Assembly: GCA_951812925.1 (NCBI GenBank)
Contig: OX638369.1
Coordinates: 60,216,228 to 60,280,227, forward strand
Source of the DNA: Calliopum simillimum
Taxonomy: Eukaryota > Arthropoda > Insecta > Diptera > Lauxaniidae
Reading direction: 5' to 3'
Length of the DNA stretch: 64,000 bases
A model generated the notes under the pieces. That model ran no database searches, was not told where the DNA came from, and was given only the letters and a program-made list of their open reading frames with translations. Made by a program: the position numbers and the translations under genes. The first letter of the stretch is position 1; each line of letters starts with the position of its first letter. This document shows positions 53,666 to 64,000 of the stretch, piece by piece.

Positions 53666-54331
53666 CACTGCAAGGATTGCAGTTATATTCTGCAATATTT
53701 TCATTTGCTGCGAATATTCTTTGATTCATAATTTATGATGGACTCGTATGTGAAGCAAAAAACATATATTCTAAAAAATGGCATTCCGGTTTTTTATTTT
53801 GAGTTTCTCATTTGATCTCTCTCTCTCTCTCCATATGTAAGAATGTATTGAGGATCACGTGTAAATATAGGAAAAATATTAAACGTGTGTTTGTAAAATT
53901 TAAATTTTCATGTTTTTGTTGTTAGTGGCACCACATTTCACCGATTGTCTTGGCAAGCGGAGGGAAGTGGTGCGGAAATGAAAAGCAGAATAAAGTAAAA
54001 AAAAAAAAATAAGAAGAAGGAGATAGCACACAACTCGTTTTAGAAAAACAGTGATAACTACGTGTTAACACGCTGCTCGAATCCCCCCCCCCCCCTAGAA
54101 GCGTCACGGAGTTTTAGACAGCCTCTTTTCAAAAATGACGACGCCAGTACATAATTAAAAAAATTATACTTTGCTTTGGTAATTTTGTCCAAAACTTAAA
54201 ATAAAAGAATACTTATCAATTAGAAACTTTTTAATAAAGAATCATAAAAATATTACACAAATAAAAGGTAATTTTCTTGCGTGAAATAGCCCAATTTATA
54301 CATATAATTTTCTAAATCTTAAGCGCTTTGG
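53666..54331. other. Spacer with a C-run repeat end
   Basis: At 54083-54124 a run of 14 C is followed by AAGCGTCACGGAGTTTTAGA, the inverse of the element end near 18970. A short CT microsatellite is at 53818-53832. No gene is seen. Confidence 0.35.
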
Positions 54332-55359
54332 CTTAAATTTTTTGAAACGAACACACTAAAAACTAACTTGCTAAACTGAAACTTTTTTTGGTGTGTTTTT
54401 GAAGGGTTTTTGATCAAAATTATTGCCTTATACTTTTTTTAAAAAAATTTTAATTTTTTAAAAAGTTATAAGCATGTGAATTTTTATGTACGTCTTCTTT
54501 CAAATTGCAATGTCTCAGAAAACATTGAGCGAAAATTAATGAAACATTTGTAGTAGGACTAGAAATAATTCAAAATTTCTTATAAATAATGCACCTTTTA
54601 ATAAACAAATAGATATTTAAGCTATACCTATAGCAAAATAAAAACAAAATTTTTATACAGAAATGTGCTCTGAAATCTGCACAATATTTCTGTGAAAAAA
54701 AATTGGAGGTACACATCATAAACAAAAAAGTTACGCGTACTTAAATGACTCTACATAGGTGCCTTGCCTATGCGATTCACACATTTACGCTCGCTGCGCG
54801 TTCTTACGTGCATTCTCAATTTCTGCATAAATTATGATTTGTTGTTTTGAAACGGCGTGCAGCGGTGAAATGCGAAAATCACATAGGCAAGGCACCTATG
54901 TAGTGGCATTTAAGTAAGCGTAACTTTTTTGTTAATGATAAGTACCTCCAATTTTTTTTCACAGAAATGTTGTGCAGATTTCAGAGCACATTTCTGTATA
55001 AAAATTTTGTTTTTATTTTGCTATAGGTATAGCTTAAATATCTATTTGTTTATTAAAAAGTGCATTATTTATAAGAAATTTTAAATATTTTTATGAAAAG
55101 TTATTTCATCTAAATTTTGAATTATTTTTAGTCCCACCACAAAAGTTTCATAAATTTTCGCTCAATATTTACGGAGAAATCGCAATTTGAAAAAAGACAT
55201 GCATATAAATTCACATACTTATAACTTTTAAAAAAATTAAAATTTTAAAAAAAAAAGTATAAGGCAATAATCTAGATCAAAAACTCTTCAAAAATCCATC
55301 AAAAAAAGTTTCAGTTTAACAAGTTAGTTTTTAGTGTGTCCGTTTCAAAAAATTTAAGT
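54332..55359. mobile_element. Large palindrome, arms of about 450 bp
   Basis: Left landmarks TTTTTTGAAACGAACACACT, AGGGTTTTTGATCAAAATTA, GCTATACCTATAGCAAAATA, AGAAATGTGCTCTGAAATCT and GGTGCCTTGCCTATGCGATT all recur inverted to the right. The spacer (about 54787-54885) holds GCTCGCTGCGCGTTC. The arms agree closely, so the structure is young relative to the other palindromes. It is non-coding. Confidence 0.85.
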
Positions 55360-56665
55360 CTTTATTAATCCAATTGTAAAATTTTTAGGTTCTATTTGAT
55401 CATATTGCAATTTAAATAAGTTGAAAATGTACCAACTGTAGGCTCCTCATTCATAGAAAAATGAAAAATATGTACTTCTTTTATTGAAATTTTTGATTTT
55501 CTGCTACAATGTATGAGAGATAAAAATTTTTTTTTAAAACTTATGCCACATATGCGAGCAGCGTTGCCATTGTGACACTTTCGGTGTCACATGTGACACT
55601 CAGTTTTTGTCTGTGACACCGAAAAAATATCAGATTTTTGTGACACCACGATTTTCCACAAGGTGTCACAGACTATTGGACTATTTTATTTTTTTAGTAA
55701 GTGTGGCTGATTGAAAAAGTACTTTCGATCTGCAAAAAGTACTTTCCCGCATTGAATTAAGTACATCTAAAAAAATATGGGTGGCAGCATCGTAAGCACT
55801 TATGAAATGTCAAAATCAGATTACGATTGAATTTTTATTTATAATGAGGTTTCACAATTAAAGTGATTTAAGTAAGATAAGAAAACCGAGTTTTTTGAAA
55901 ATGGCTCGTTAAATTAAATTGAACTGTGATTTTGAAGTGTTAAATTTTCAGTCCTTGAAACAAACTGTTTTAAAAGCTTTTTAAAATAAGCTACTTAAGA
56001 TAGAATATATGTATATTAGACCGGTGCGTTTTGGACGAAAGTTTAAAATTTGTCGCGCAACCGGCAGAATTGTAAAGTTTAACTATCGACATGAAGATTG
56101 CCGCCACCCTAGCTCTGAGGTATGACGGGAAGGGGTGTCGATATATTTTTGAAGGTTGAAAAACGTGGTTTAAAAATGCATGCTCATAGGTCCGAAGTGA
56201 ATCAATTCTCAACTTCGTAGTAGGTCGAAAACTGAAATCCAAGACATGGATTCTTATGTATTTTTTCCCGTAGAATCGAATGGCATCATTAGTTTTCTGA
56301 TCAGACGTTCATTTTTGGCGTTAAGTGAACTTTTCAGCTCAAAAAAGTCGAAATTTTTCCAAATCCCCTGTTTGAACACTCCACAATTGTACAGAAAAAA
56401 TCTTAGAAAAATTTGAATTACACATTTTGTTAGGATTTTTTCTGACGAATCCAGTGGTACCATTTTTTTTGCGCTACGACATTATTTTTATTCATGAAAA
56501 ACGAATTTTTGATTTTTATTATGAAAAAATATCACGAAATCGGGCGTAAATATTTAGTCAACGACGGTTCCCAACGTCGGGACGGTTTTTTTTTCGGTGC
56601 CCCTTAGTAAAATTTTTTTAGAATTTTTTGGAAATTTTTTTAACCCATTATAAACAAGTTTTTGA

Positions 56666-57230
56666 AAATAACTTAATGTAGAATAAAGCATAGAACAATA
56701 TTTTAGAACATCTTAACCCATTATAAACAAGTTTTTGGAAAAAGGGGTCGAAAAGACCCTTAAAAATGCGATATAATGGGTTAAGATGTTCTAAAATATT
56801 GTTCCATGCTTGATTCTACATTAAGTTATGTGAACATCTTAACCCATTATATCGCGCTTTAAGGGTCTTTTCGACCCTTTTTATTTATAACCACTATAAA
56901 ATGATACATGAAAGTTAAAAATCGTACGTATGGTTTCATTTTGTTACTTGTTCAAATAACTTAATGTAGAATAAAGCATGGAACAATATTTTAGAACATC
57001 TTAACCCATTATAAACAAGTTTTTGGAAAAAGGGGTCGAAAAGACCCTTAAAAATGCGATATAATGGGTTAAGATGTTCTAAAATATTGTTCCATGCTTG
57101 ATTCTACATTAAGTTATGTGAACATCTTAACCCATTATATCGCGCTTTAAGGGTCTTTTCGACCCTTTTTATTTATAACCACTATAAAATGATACATGAA
57201 AGTTAAAAATCGTACGTATGGTTTCATTTT
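56666..57230 (+). repeat. 288-bp tandem duplication with internal hairpin
   Basis: Unit 1 is 56666-56953 and unit 2 is 56954-57230, virtually identical. Within each, AACTTAATGTAGAATAAAGC and TTTTAGAACATCTTAACCC on the left pair with their inverse about 100 bp on, and GGGTCGAAAAGACCC is itself palindromic. This yields a strong hairpin repeated twice. The sequence lies in the 55559-58379 element. Confidence 0.9.
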
Positions 57231-57613
57231 CAAATGGTCATATTTAAAAAAAAAAAAATCACACAAAACCAGTTTAAAGCTCATTTCTAAGACGAAGAAC
57301 AATTTTTAATGATGTATATAACAGAAAAGAGCAAAACAATTTTATTCTTTTTGAATAAAAGTTTCTAAGTCTGAAAAAAAGCCATAAGTACATACCATTT
57401 TTATATATGTTTTTATAAATTTCTTTACATACTAATTTATGTATTTGTTTTTGAAGTTTGTTTATGTTTTCATTAAATAAATTAAAATTGTTAAACAATC
57501 CTTGTCGTTTTAATACTTGTATTTCCAGAACCTTAATTTGGAGACGATACGACGATAAAAACTAAGACTACTTACAAACAATAGTTAAAACTCCTATAGG
57601 ATTAAATATAATA

Positions 57614-58266
57614 TCGATACATCCAACGTAAAAGTTTGTAACTCAAGTTACAAACTTTTAACAGGACCATGATTTTCGAAATCTGCGCATCAGACTCCAT
57701 CTTGTATCAAATTTTGGTACCACTAGCTTGAAATTTGAAGGGCTGGGAGCAATTTTTGAAGTTACAACCTGAGTATATTTTACTGAGGTTTCCATGCCAA
57801 AACTTGGCAACTTAAGTTGATAACTTAAGCACGGGACAAAATTGACAAATTGCGTTGGCAACTTAACTTACAAAGTTATAAGTTTATTTTTCTTTAAAAA
57901 TCAGTGGTTGTAAGTCCTACATACGAACGTAATATCCGTAAAATATTTTTAATGCTAGTTGGCAAGTTAAGTTACCAACTTTCCTCATGGAACTGAAAGA
58001 GAACATTAGTTGGTAACTAGAGTTACAACTCATAAGTATTCATTTTATCCAAATTATAGGTTGAAATTGAAAATATCTCTGTAAATCAATTTGGAATAGT
58101 GACAACGATTTAATAATCGAAAAACCTTTATTTGAACTACAGATTTCCAAAGTATTTATTAAATTTTTGCTTTTGTTTTTTTTTGCTTTAACGAAAACAA
58201 TACAAAAATGATCATAACTAAAAACTACGATTTTCGAGTGACTAACTTTTACGTTGGACGTATCTA
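57614..58266. repeat. Inverted-repeat unit with GTTACAAACTT motifs
   Basis: CATCCAACGTAAAAGTTTGT at the left and the inverse AACTTTTACGTTGGACG at the right, with several AACTTAAGTTACAAAC-like palindromic motifs inside. It may be a nested MITE. Confidence 0.5.
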
Positions 58267-58679
58267 TATATAAAAATGAAGGGTGTTATATGACACCATT
58301 TTGTACAATCAGAGGGTGTTATATGACACCTTTTTTTAATCGCTGTGACACTCTCCCTTTTGAGTTGATGGCAACGCTGTATGCGAGAGAGAAATTTTAT
58401 AAACTTGAGTTTCGCTCCCGCTCTGTTTCTTAAGTCCTCTCACATTGTACGTATTTTTTGGTTGAAATACGTTGCCATTCAACTTATTAGCTCTCTCTGC
58501 TAGCTTCTGCGAAAAGTATAAACGTCAAAAAAATTGTTCCAATGCTTCTTTGCGCCTCTTGTATATATATCTCTTCGCTTTCAGTTCATAGTTGCTGTTT
58601 GCCGCATTTGTGCTTTGTTTTGTATAATTTGTTATTCATTTTGTTTATCAAGAAAATCGGTGCATACAATTCTTTTAAA

Positions 58680-60573
58680 ATGCACGAAAAAGTTAAATCG
58701 GGATTTTTACAAGCCTGTCTAAATCACGGCAGCCTTACTACTGATCAAGCATTAAAAATTATAACACCAATTTGTGAGGCATGTAAGTTGAACTCTTCAG
58801 CAGATTGTTGTTTCCAACGATTTGGCAATAAATTGACATAACCAATGTGGCATAGTGGACTACTACTACCAACTATTTTTTTCAAAACTTAAAATAATGA
58901 CGGAGATATGGGACTGAAATTTTGGGTAAACTTTACATTAGGACCCAAAACCCAATTTGCTTCAAACCAAACTTTGGAACAATTCTACTTTATCGACTGT
59001 TGTTGTTTTTTTTGCCCAAATAGGGCTCTTGGAATTAATTACAACAACAACAACTTCTGGTCGAACCTACTTTCGAAGATATAGCCATCGGAAGATCGGG
59101 ATATATCTTTTATAAAAACCGTTATAAGTTGGGAACCCCTGGATGGATTTTACAAATATTGATATCATATGAAAGGCATTTTACCGGGCTATATAATTGC
59201 TTTACAATTTGAGCGATAGTTTTCTAGATATGACAATTTTTCATAAATTAACCCCACTTTTTCCCCAAAAAACCGTTATTTTTCCCAAAAAATTTATTAT
59301 TAACCTATAATTTTAATAACAAAATTAGGAAGCCCAATTTATTTCCTTTCATTTGATATGCAACATGTATCTGAAATTGCATCATTAATAGATTTCTATA
59401 GAAAAAAACAAAAATGGACCAAATCAATTTTTTGGAAATTATGAACTTTTAACAAGCAATTATATAGGCCGGTAAAATACCTTTCATATGACATCAATAT
59501 TTTTAAAATCCATCCAGTGGCTCCCAACTTATACCGGTTTTTATGAAAGATATATCCCATATCTCCGAAAGTAGGTTCGACCAGAAGTTGTTGTTGTAAT
59601 TATTTTCCAGAGCCCTACTTGGGCAAAAAAAAAATAAAAAAAAAAACAACAGTTGATAAAGTAACATTAAGCCCAAACTTTTTTTAACTTCTAATTCTTC
59701 CAAAGAATGTATAATCAAAAGGTGTCGCTCGGCCATCGGAAGAAAAAAAAGTTGGTGTAATTTTCTTCACTATGCCACCATTTTTTATGACAATTTATAA
59801 CCAAATTGGACCCTTATCAAAAAAATCTTGATCTGTTTTACATGGAATTAGTGATACCAAAGAACGGAATGTTTAATTGTTTATTCAAAAATTAACAGAT
59901 AACGAAGATGTTCCCGAGGACCGAGCACAACTTAAAAAATTTGTAAAAGAATTGAGTGATGGCATATCAACATATAATCAAACTCTTAAATTTATCAAAC
60001 ATCCGCTAGTAGGTGAAGAATTTATTGTATTGGGATTTACCAGCGAATCTCAAGTTGCTAAGCTGCAATCTCATTATAATGATACCGATCGCCATTATTT
60101 CTTTAAATTATTGGAAGCGTTGGTAAGCGGGGAGGACTACGGTATTCCCTGGGTTGAAGTTTATAGCGTACTCATAATTCAACCTGGGCAAAAGCAAATT
60201 AAAAAAAATCGTATGCAAGAACTCGTCCAGTGTTGGACGCAACAAGGATACTTTATTGAAAAAGACTCCAACATTTATTTTGGACCACGAATGCTTATTG
60301 AGTATTGTAGCCATTTAAAGTCAAACTATCCAAATCTCGTCAAAGACTGCCCTCTATGCAACAAACTTGTCCTTTGGGTGAGTGCAATATTAAAATATTG
60401 AGGAATTGACACTCAGCGTAGTATTAATATATATGTTTCTTTAACAGGATGTCACTTGCTCCGATTGCAAAGTTAAATTTCATCGTGAATGCATTCGGAT
60501 ATATTTAATTAAGAAATCGACGTGTCCTTCGTGCCGCAAAACATGGGCTACGCGTTTAAGTTTGTCACAATGA
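58680..60573 (+). CDS. Nse1: Nse1 (SMC5-SMC6 complex RING-type subunit)
   Basis: Subunit of the nuclear SMC5/6 genome-stability complex; with a MAGE partner it acts as an E3 ubiquitin ligase. Three exons: 58680-58782 (donor GTAAGT, phase 1), 59899-60377 (acceptor AATTAACAG, donor GTGAGT) and 60448-60573 (acceptor TTTAACAG), giving 235 residues. The N-terminus MHEKVKSGFLQACLNHGSLT and the middle (about 35-180) match the winged-helix part of the family, including LVSGEDYGIPWVEVYSVL and QCWTQQGYF. The end is the variant RING: C185-x2-C188, C198-x2-C201, H206-x2-C209 and C220-x2-C223, all present. Intron 1 holds a Q-type palindrome (58848-59779). The promoter region 58380-58560 exists in inverted copy at 53463. 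The intron 1 acceptor, joining A-T to AT-AAC, is inferred from frame and family. Confidence 0.92.
58848..59779. mobile_element. Palindrome of Q-type arms in Nse1 intron 1
   Basis: TGGCATAGTG at the left and CACTATGCCA at the right mark the ends. The arms share ACAACAACAACTTCTGGTCG, ACCTACTTTCGAAGATATAG/GGAG, AAACCGTTATAAGTTGGGA and CATATGAAAGGCATTTTACC (inverted on the right). This is the Q family in head-to-head form. Confidence 0.75.
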
Positions 60574-62670
60574 TAACTGCAGTTTTCTTTTTAATCTTTA
60601 GTTTTTATCTTCTTTTATCAAAAAATATACCTCTTTTTTTATAAGATACATTCCTGTTCATTGTAATGGTCTTACGCCCCATATTAAACATTAAAAATTA
60701 TAACAATCGAAATCAAACTTCTGACAAATAGTACCAGTTATTAAAATAAGAAATTTTAAGAAGATCCCAAAATGTTGAAAATTACATTAAGATCCCAAAA
60801 TATAATTAAGAGGATTTGTAGAACGATAACGAATCATGACAATCGACACATAATATTGTTTAAACTCCTTTTGTATCTTAGTTTTCTTTATTTTCAATTA
60901 CTACTACAAAAAATTCCTTTAAAATACAATGCATGAGTTCCTTTTTTCTCAATAATATTCGAGCGGTCTGTGTGGACTTTATCAATCACCCATAGTTCGA
61001 TCTCTGACCTTACATTTCAGTTTTCCAAGCTTGGCATGTTGAAGTTAATATTTATGGCTCAAAATAACCAAGGTTAGAAATTGGTTCGGCAGCAAATATA
61101 TTACTAATGCCATCATTTTATTGAGTAAATGAATGTAACAAATCATCAAAATTGTTTTGTTTGAATTGTACATTGCATTATATATATTATTTAGCATATA
61201 TGCTAATTAACTCGATTATATTATTGCCGGAGTGCTTTTCGGCAAATAAGTTATTTTTCATCAGAAAGTATATTTTAATTTATAATTTATAGAGCGTACA
61301 TCAATAGGGCGTCATTCCGAGAACGCGGATGGAAAAATACCTTTAAAGTTGATTTGAAATAAACTGAAATCAAATTAAGAACATGTGTGCCCGTGTTGTG
61401 TGTAGGTGTACAGAAGTAGTTACACTGAATGTAGAAAATGTAATTCTCTATAAAATGCTGCTATGAGAATTAATTAAGTTAAATTTCGAGCTATACACGT
61501 ACACAGCTTAAACTTTTTTTTTTCTCATACACTTAGATGAACCATAGTGTTAACGTTGTTCACAGGATTAAGATAATTAGTTAATTTGCGGAAAACTAGA
61601 AAAAAACACCTTTATATAAATACATATATATAATATTTATTTTATTGTTTAGAATAATAACACAGGCCTGCAAATTCGACACTTTTTTTTCCTCTCTTGA
61701 TTTTTGAAGCCAATTATGGTGGTTTGGGACCTCCTAATCACGACTCTAAACTTGGTTTCTTTCCATCACGTCAGAATTTCGAGATATTCCAGTTTTCATA
61801 ACCTCAAATAGAGTGGAAAGTCGTGTGTTTTACACTGTTATTTTAAATTTTCTCAAAATTCGGACGTGATAGAGCAATTCTGTAAACGGATTTGGGCTCG
61901 GAATCAAAAATTACATTAAAAAGCACTCTCGTAATTTTAAGAGGGGTACCCTTGTAAGTTTGTGCAGCATTTGAAAACTTATTGATTCAATTGTTTGTGC
62001 TTACGTACTCTTCAATATCACGCCTGAAATACTCAACATATTTAAACCATTCTTGCACCATATATTTTGTTGGTGCTCCCCGTACGATCAAGATAAATTT
62101 TTTGCATAATATTCATCCAGATATCAAGTTTCATATTGCAGGTCAAGTAAGTAGATATGCGTTTTTTTTTTTGTTTATGGTATGTTCCTTTTGCATACCG
62201 AGCGCACCGTACTTTCATTCGATTGCCCCTATTGTCAAGACAAATCTGTCGAAATATCAGGCGGATATATGCTGTTAATATGGTTTCAATATACCAACTG
62301 GTATAGGCGTAGGAGCGACTCAAATAAAATGTTCAATTATTTTGAGTTTTTTTTTGTATGAGGGGTACAACACCCCCTTGTCCAATCGATCCCATATTTC
62401 TTATAAATGTGTTGGAGCACCAAAAAGACATCTGGTGCAAATATGGTTTTGATACGTTCAGTATTATAGGCGTGGTAGTCCTGTATATACAAAAAAGGCA
62501 CTTAAGTAAAACTTAAATTACTGAGAATTGTGACGTGCTGGAATTTTTTCACTATTTTTCTCGTAATCAGCACACTTAAATCTATAGAAATCGTTTTTTA
62601 AAACTTAGAGAGGAAAACCCATGCAGGACTGTGTAATTTACTTATTTAGAGAATATTTGTGGAGAGCCAC
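60574..62670. other. Nse1 3' flank and intergenic region
   Basis: No gene is recognised. No canonical AATAAA is seen close to the Nse1 stop. The interval 61980-62530 contains GTACAACACCCCCTTGTCC and GGCGTGGTAGTCCTG pieces like eroded T-type units. The two overlapping frames at 61982-62323 run through this repeat. Confidence 0.3.
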
Positions 62671-62782
62671 GGCGTTAGGAAATAACGCCCAAAAAAAGAA
62701 ACGTTATTTCCAAAATGAATATATGAAAATAATTTAGGCGTTATTTGTTTTTTTTTTTTTTTGGGCGTTATTTCCTAACGCC
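62671..62782. mobile_element. 112-bp MITE with perfect 9-bp target duplication
   Basis: GGCGTTAGGAAATAACGCCC at the left and its exact inverse at the right, extended by A/T runs. GAGAGCCAC is duplicated exactly on both sides (62662-62670 and 62783-62791). The GTTATTTCC/GGAAATAAC motif occurs once more inside. A 9-bp duplication points to a Mutator-like (MULE) superfamily. Confidence 0.9.
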
Positions 62783-63119
62783 GAGAGCCACATATAAAAG
62801 TAACTTTTATCGTTACGCTAGTAAATCCGTCAAACTGGTATTTTGTTTTAATCATAATCTCCTCTAAAATTCGACGTTACAGCAATTGAAAAGTAGAAGT
62901 ACCAAAGTGCCATTTTGTTAAAATAAAAAACTAAACTGTTCTACGTACAAAGCCTGATGCGATTCGTTTTAAATTCTTTTTTTTTAACTTTTGAATATCA
63001 GATTGGTCTTATAACTTTTGTGTTTTCATTGACAATAGTACATAGAACTTAGTACTGTTGGTACTTCTACTCTTCAATTGTTATATTTTCATTTTATGAT
63101 TTACACTTATGAAATATTT
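62783..63119. other. 3' flank of Amnionless
   Basis: AT-rich. AGTAGAAGTACCAAAGTGCC near 62895 and its inverse GTTGGTACTTCTACTCTTCA near 63056, with the adjoining AGCAATTGAA/TTCAATTGTT, form a small inverted repeat (about 62881-63080), another possible MITE next to the gene end. Confidence 0.5.
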
Positions 63120-64000
63120 TTACGCAATAACATCTTCTTGTTCGCTTTCATCGCCAGATGACTCTAAATTTATTTCAGTGAGCTCTTGTTCTTCTACAAT
63201 CGTTTTGTCAGCCAAAGTAATATTTTCCACTGGTGCCGTTGTCAAATTATCGTTATTTCCCGACGCCTTTGGATCTTTCTTCACTTGAGTCGCCTTTTCA
63301 CCAAACATTGGATTATCGAATGCCCGTTCTCTGACTTCCCCACTTTCAGCATCATAGCCCATAATTATGCTTTCTTGCATGTCACTTTCTACGACGCCAG
63401 TTCCAGTGTTATCGAACCGTGCAAATACTAAATTAGATCGAAGAATAAAATCGCGCCAACGTCGTGGCTCATATAGCCATTGCGGTATGCGATTCAAATA
63501 TCGGTTATCTGGCGCATAGTGGGCAAAAATTACCAATCCAACTATGGAAACAAATATAAGACACAGAATGATTAAAATAATAGAACCAAATGTTATGTTT
63601 GGATTATATGAACGCCCTGAAAATTGCAGCTCAAGCTGATGAGCTGAAGCAAAGAGCTTAGTCCAATTTGTTTTGGCATTCAACTGATTCATAAAATCAA
63701 CACTTTTCTCTTCATACGTATTACGATCTACCACGATCGCTTGCAAAAATTTGCCATTTTGTGCAGTATTAATGTAGTTCACCTGAAAATCCAATTCATC
63801 TAATAATTCGTGTTCACTCACAGCCATAGCGATTAATTTGCGTAGTTTAAGTAAATTTTCATCGCCACATTGATCGACAGTAAATTTAATCATAGACCCA
63901 CAGATTGCACAACAGCTTCCGAGCGGTATAATAGGTACCAGGCAATGCGGTCGTTCGCAAGTTGATACAACATTATGACAGATTGGCTCTTCAAAATTTG
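63120..64000 (-). CDS. AMN: Amnionless, C-terminal part
   Basis: Type I membrane partner of cubilin; in flies it acts with Cubilin in protein uptake by nephrocytes. The visible 292 residues run off the right edge in one open frame. First comes the end of the Cys-rich extracellular domain (NFEEPICHNVVSTCERPHCL, GSCCAICGSM), then a juxtamembrane region (LLDELDFQVNYINTAQNGKF). One membrane segment follows (FGSIILIILCLIFVSIVGLV, 63515-63590). The cytosolic tail contains FDNPMF (63303-63320), matching the FXNPXF endocytic signal of this protein, and ends with an acidic stretch (SSGDESEQEDVIA) at TAA. Mammalian AMN has two such signals; only this one is clear here. The Met at 63891-63893 is internal, because the open frame and the Cys domain continue upstream of it. 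Confidence 0.88.
   Translation of the reverse strand, partial: NFEEPICHNVVSTCERPHCLVPIIPLGSCCAICGSMIKFTVDQCGDENLLKLRKLIAMAVSEHELLDELDFQVNYINTAQNGKFLQAIVVDRNTYEEKSVDFMNQLNAKTNWTKLFASAHQLELQFSGRSYNPNITFGSIILIILCLIFVSIVGLVIFAHYAPDNRYLNRIPQWLYEPRRWRDFILRSNLVFARFDNTGTGVVESDMQESIIMGYDAESGEVRERAFDNPMFGEKATQVKKDPKASGNNDNLTTAPVENITLADKTIVEEQELTEINLESSGDESEQEDVIA

Larger units (their letters stand above)
55559..58379. mobile_element. hAT-like non-autonomous element with perfect target duplication
   Basis: Ends CAGCGTTGCCAT and ATGGCAACGCTG (CAG...CTG, as in hAT elements) lie between exact 8-bp copies of TATGCGAG (55551-55558 and 58380-58387). Subterminal TGTGACAC repeats are seen near both ends (55573-55670 and 58270-58350). 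The interior holds a 288-bp tandem pair and a small inverted-repeat unit (57614-58266), but no transposase. The host sequence is the right arm of the inverted repeat that borders Nse1. Confidence 0.85.

Noticed and set aside
53922..54107. Ser/Phe-rich frame over a poly-C tract
   Set aside because: It is generated by low-complexity sequence next to a repeat end.
60108..60314. 68-codon frame on the minus strand
   Set aside because: It is a shadow of Nse1 exon 2.

Overview
This is a nuclear segment of an AT-rich, transposon-laden insect genome, almost certainly a higher fly (Diptera, Brachycera). The readable proteins (U2af38, Hop, PET117, Nse1, Amnionless) look fly-like. Introns have GT-AG ends, and intergenic DNA is full of inverted-repeat elements and GGGCGTGGCACC-type repeats like those of schizophoran flies. 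A tephritid-like genome is my best guess, but the species cannot be fixed from sequence alone.

Host genes, left to right: (1) the 5' end of Hop/Stip1 (minus strand, 2163-2539; a 9-nt first coding exon plus the first TPR exon, the rest beyond the left edge); (2) a complete U2af38 gene (plus, 8234-17289, three coding exons, the last two separated by an 8.3-kb intron); (3) convergent with it, PET117 (minus, 17715-18142), a mitochondrial COX-assembly factor; (4) a lone first exon of an AIG1/FAR-17a-like membrane protein (plus, 40202-40399); (5) a complete Nse1 gene of the SMC5/6 complex (plus, 58680-60573, three exons); (6) the 3' part of Amnionless (minus, 63120 to the right edge) with its membrane segment and an FXNPXF endocytosis motif. 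These genes are not functionally related to each other.

Relics of host genes: an APPBP2-like fragment with an intron and a frameshift (4153-4792), a P32/C1QBP pseudogene without visible introns (about 23590-24190), an RRP12 3'-end relic that keeps its introns but carries stops and a frameshift (25148-26345), and a tRNA-Glu pseudogene (17568-17638). The APPBP2 relic lies between inverted GTCCACACGTA-type termini and may be a captured gene fragment.

Most of the rest is mobile DNA. Several elements can be delimited from terminal inverted repeats and target duplications: hAT-like elements at 9777-14769, 46562-49404 and 55559-58379 (the last with a perfect 8-bp duplication); a palindrome made from two halves of a Tc1-like transposase gene (11765-13417, TA-flanked); two TTAA-flanked palindromes (13701-14371, 36874-38570); a pogo-like remnant (27753-28621); a 112-bp MITE with a perfect 9-bp duplication (62671-62782); a 5'-truncated LINE (22564-23167); and a Harbinger transposase relic (50410-50770). 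A repeat family beginning ATACCCTACAC (called T here) occurs at least six times. A second family with TTG repeats and a conserved GACACCAATATTTTCC core (called Q here) occurs at least six times. The U2af38 intron holds nested insertions several levels deep.

The outstanding theme is the abundance of long foldback (palindromic) structures, more than a dozen, rather than a gene cluster or defence system. I see no operon-like system, CRISPR array or intact transposase gene.
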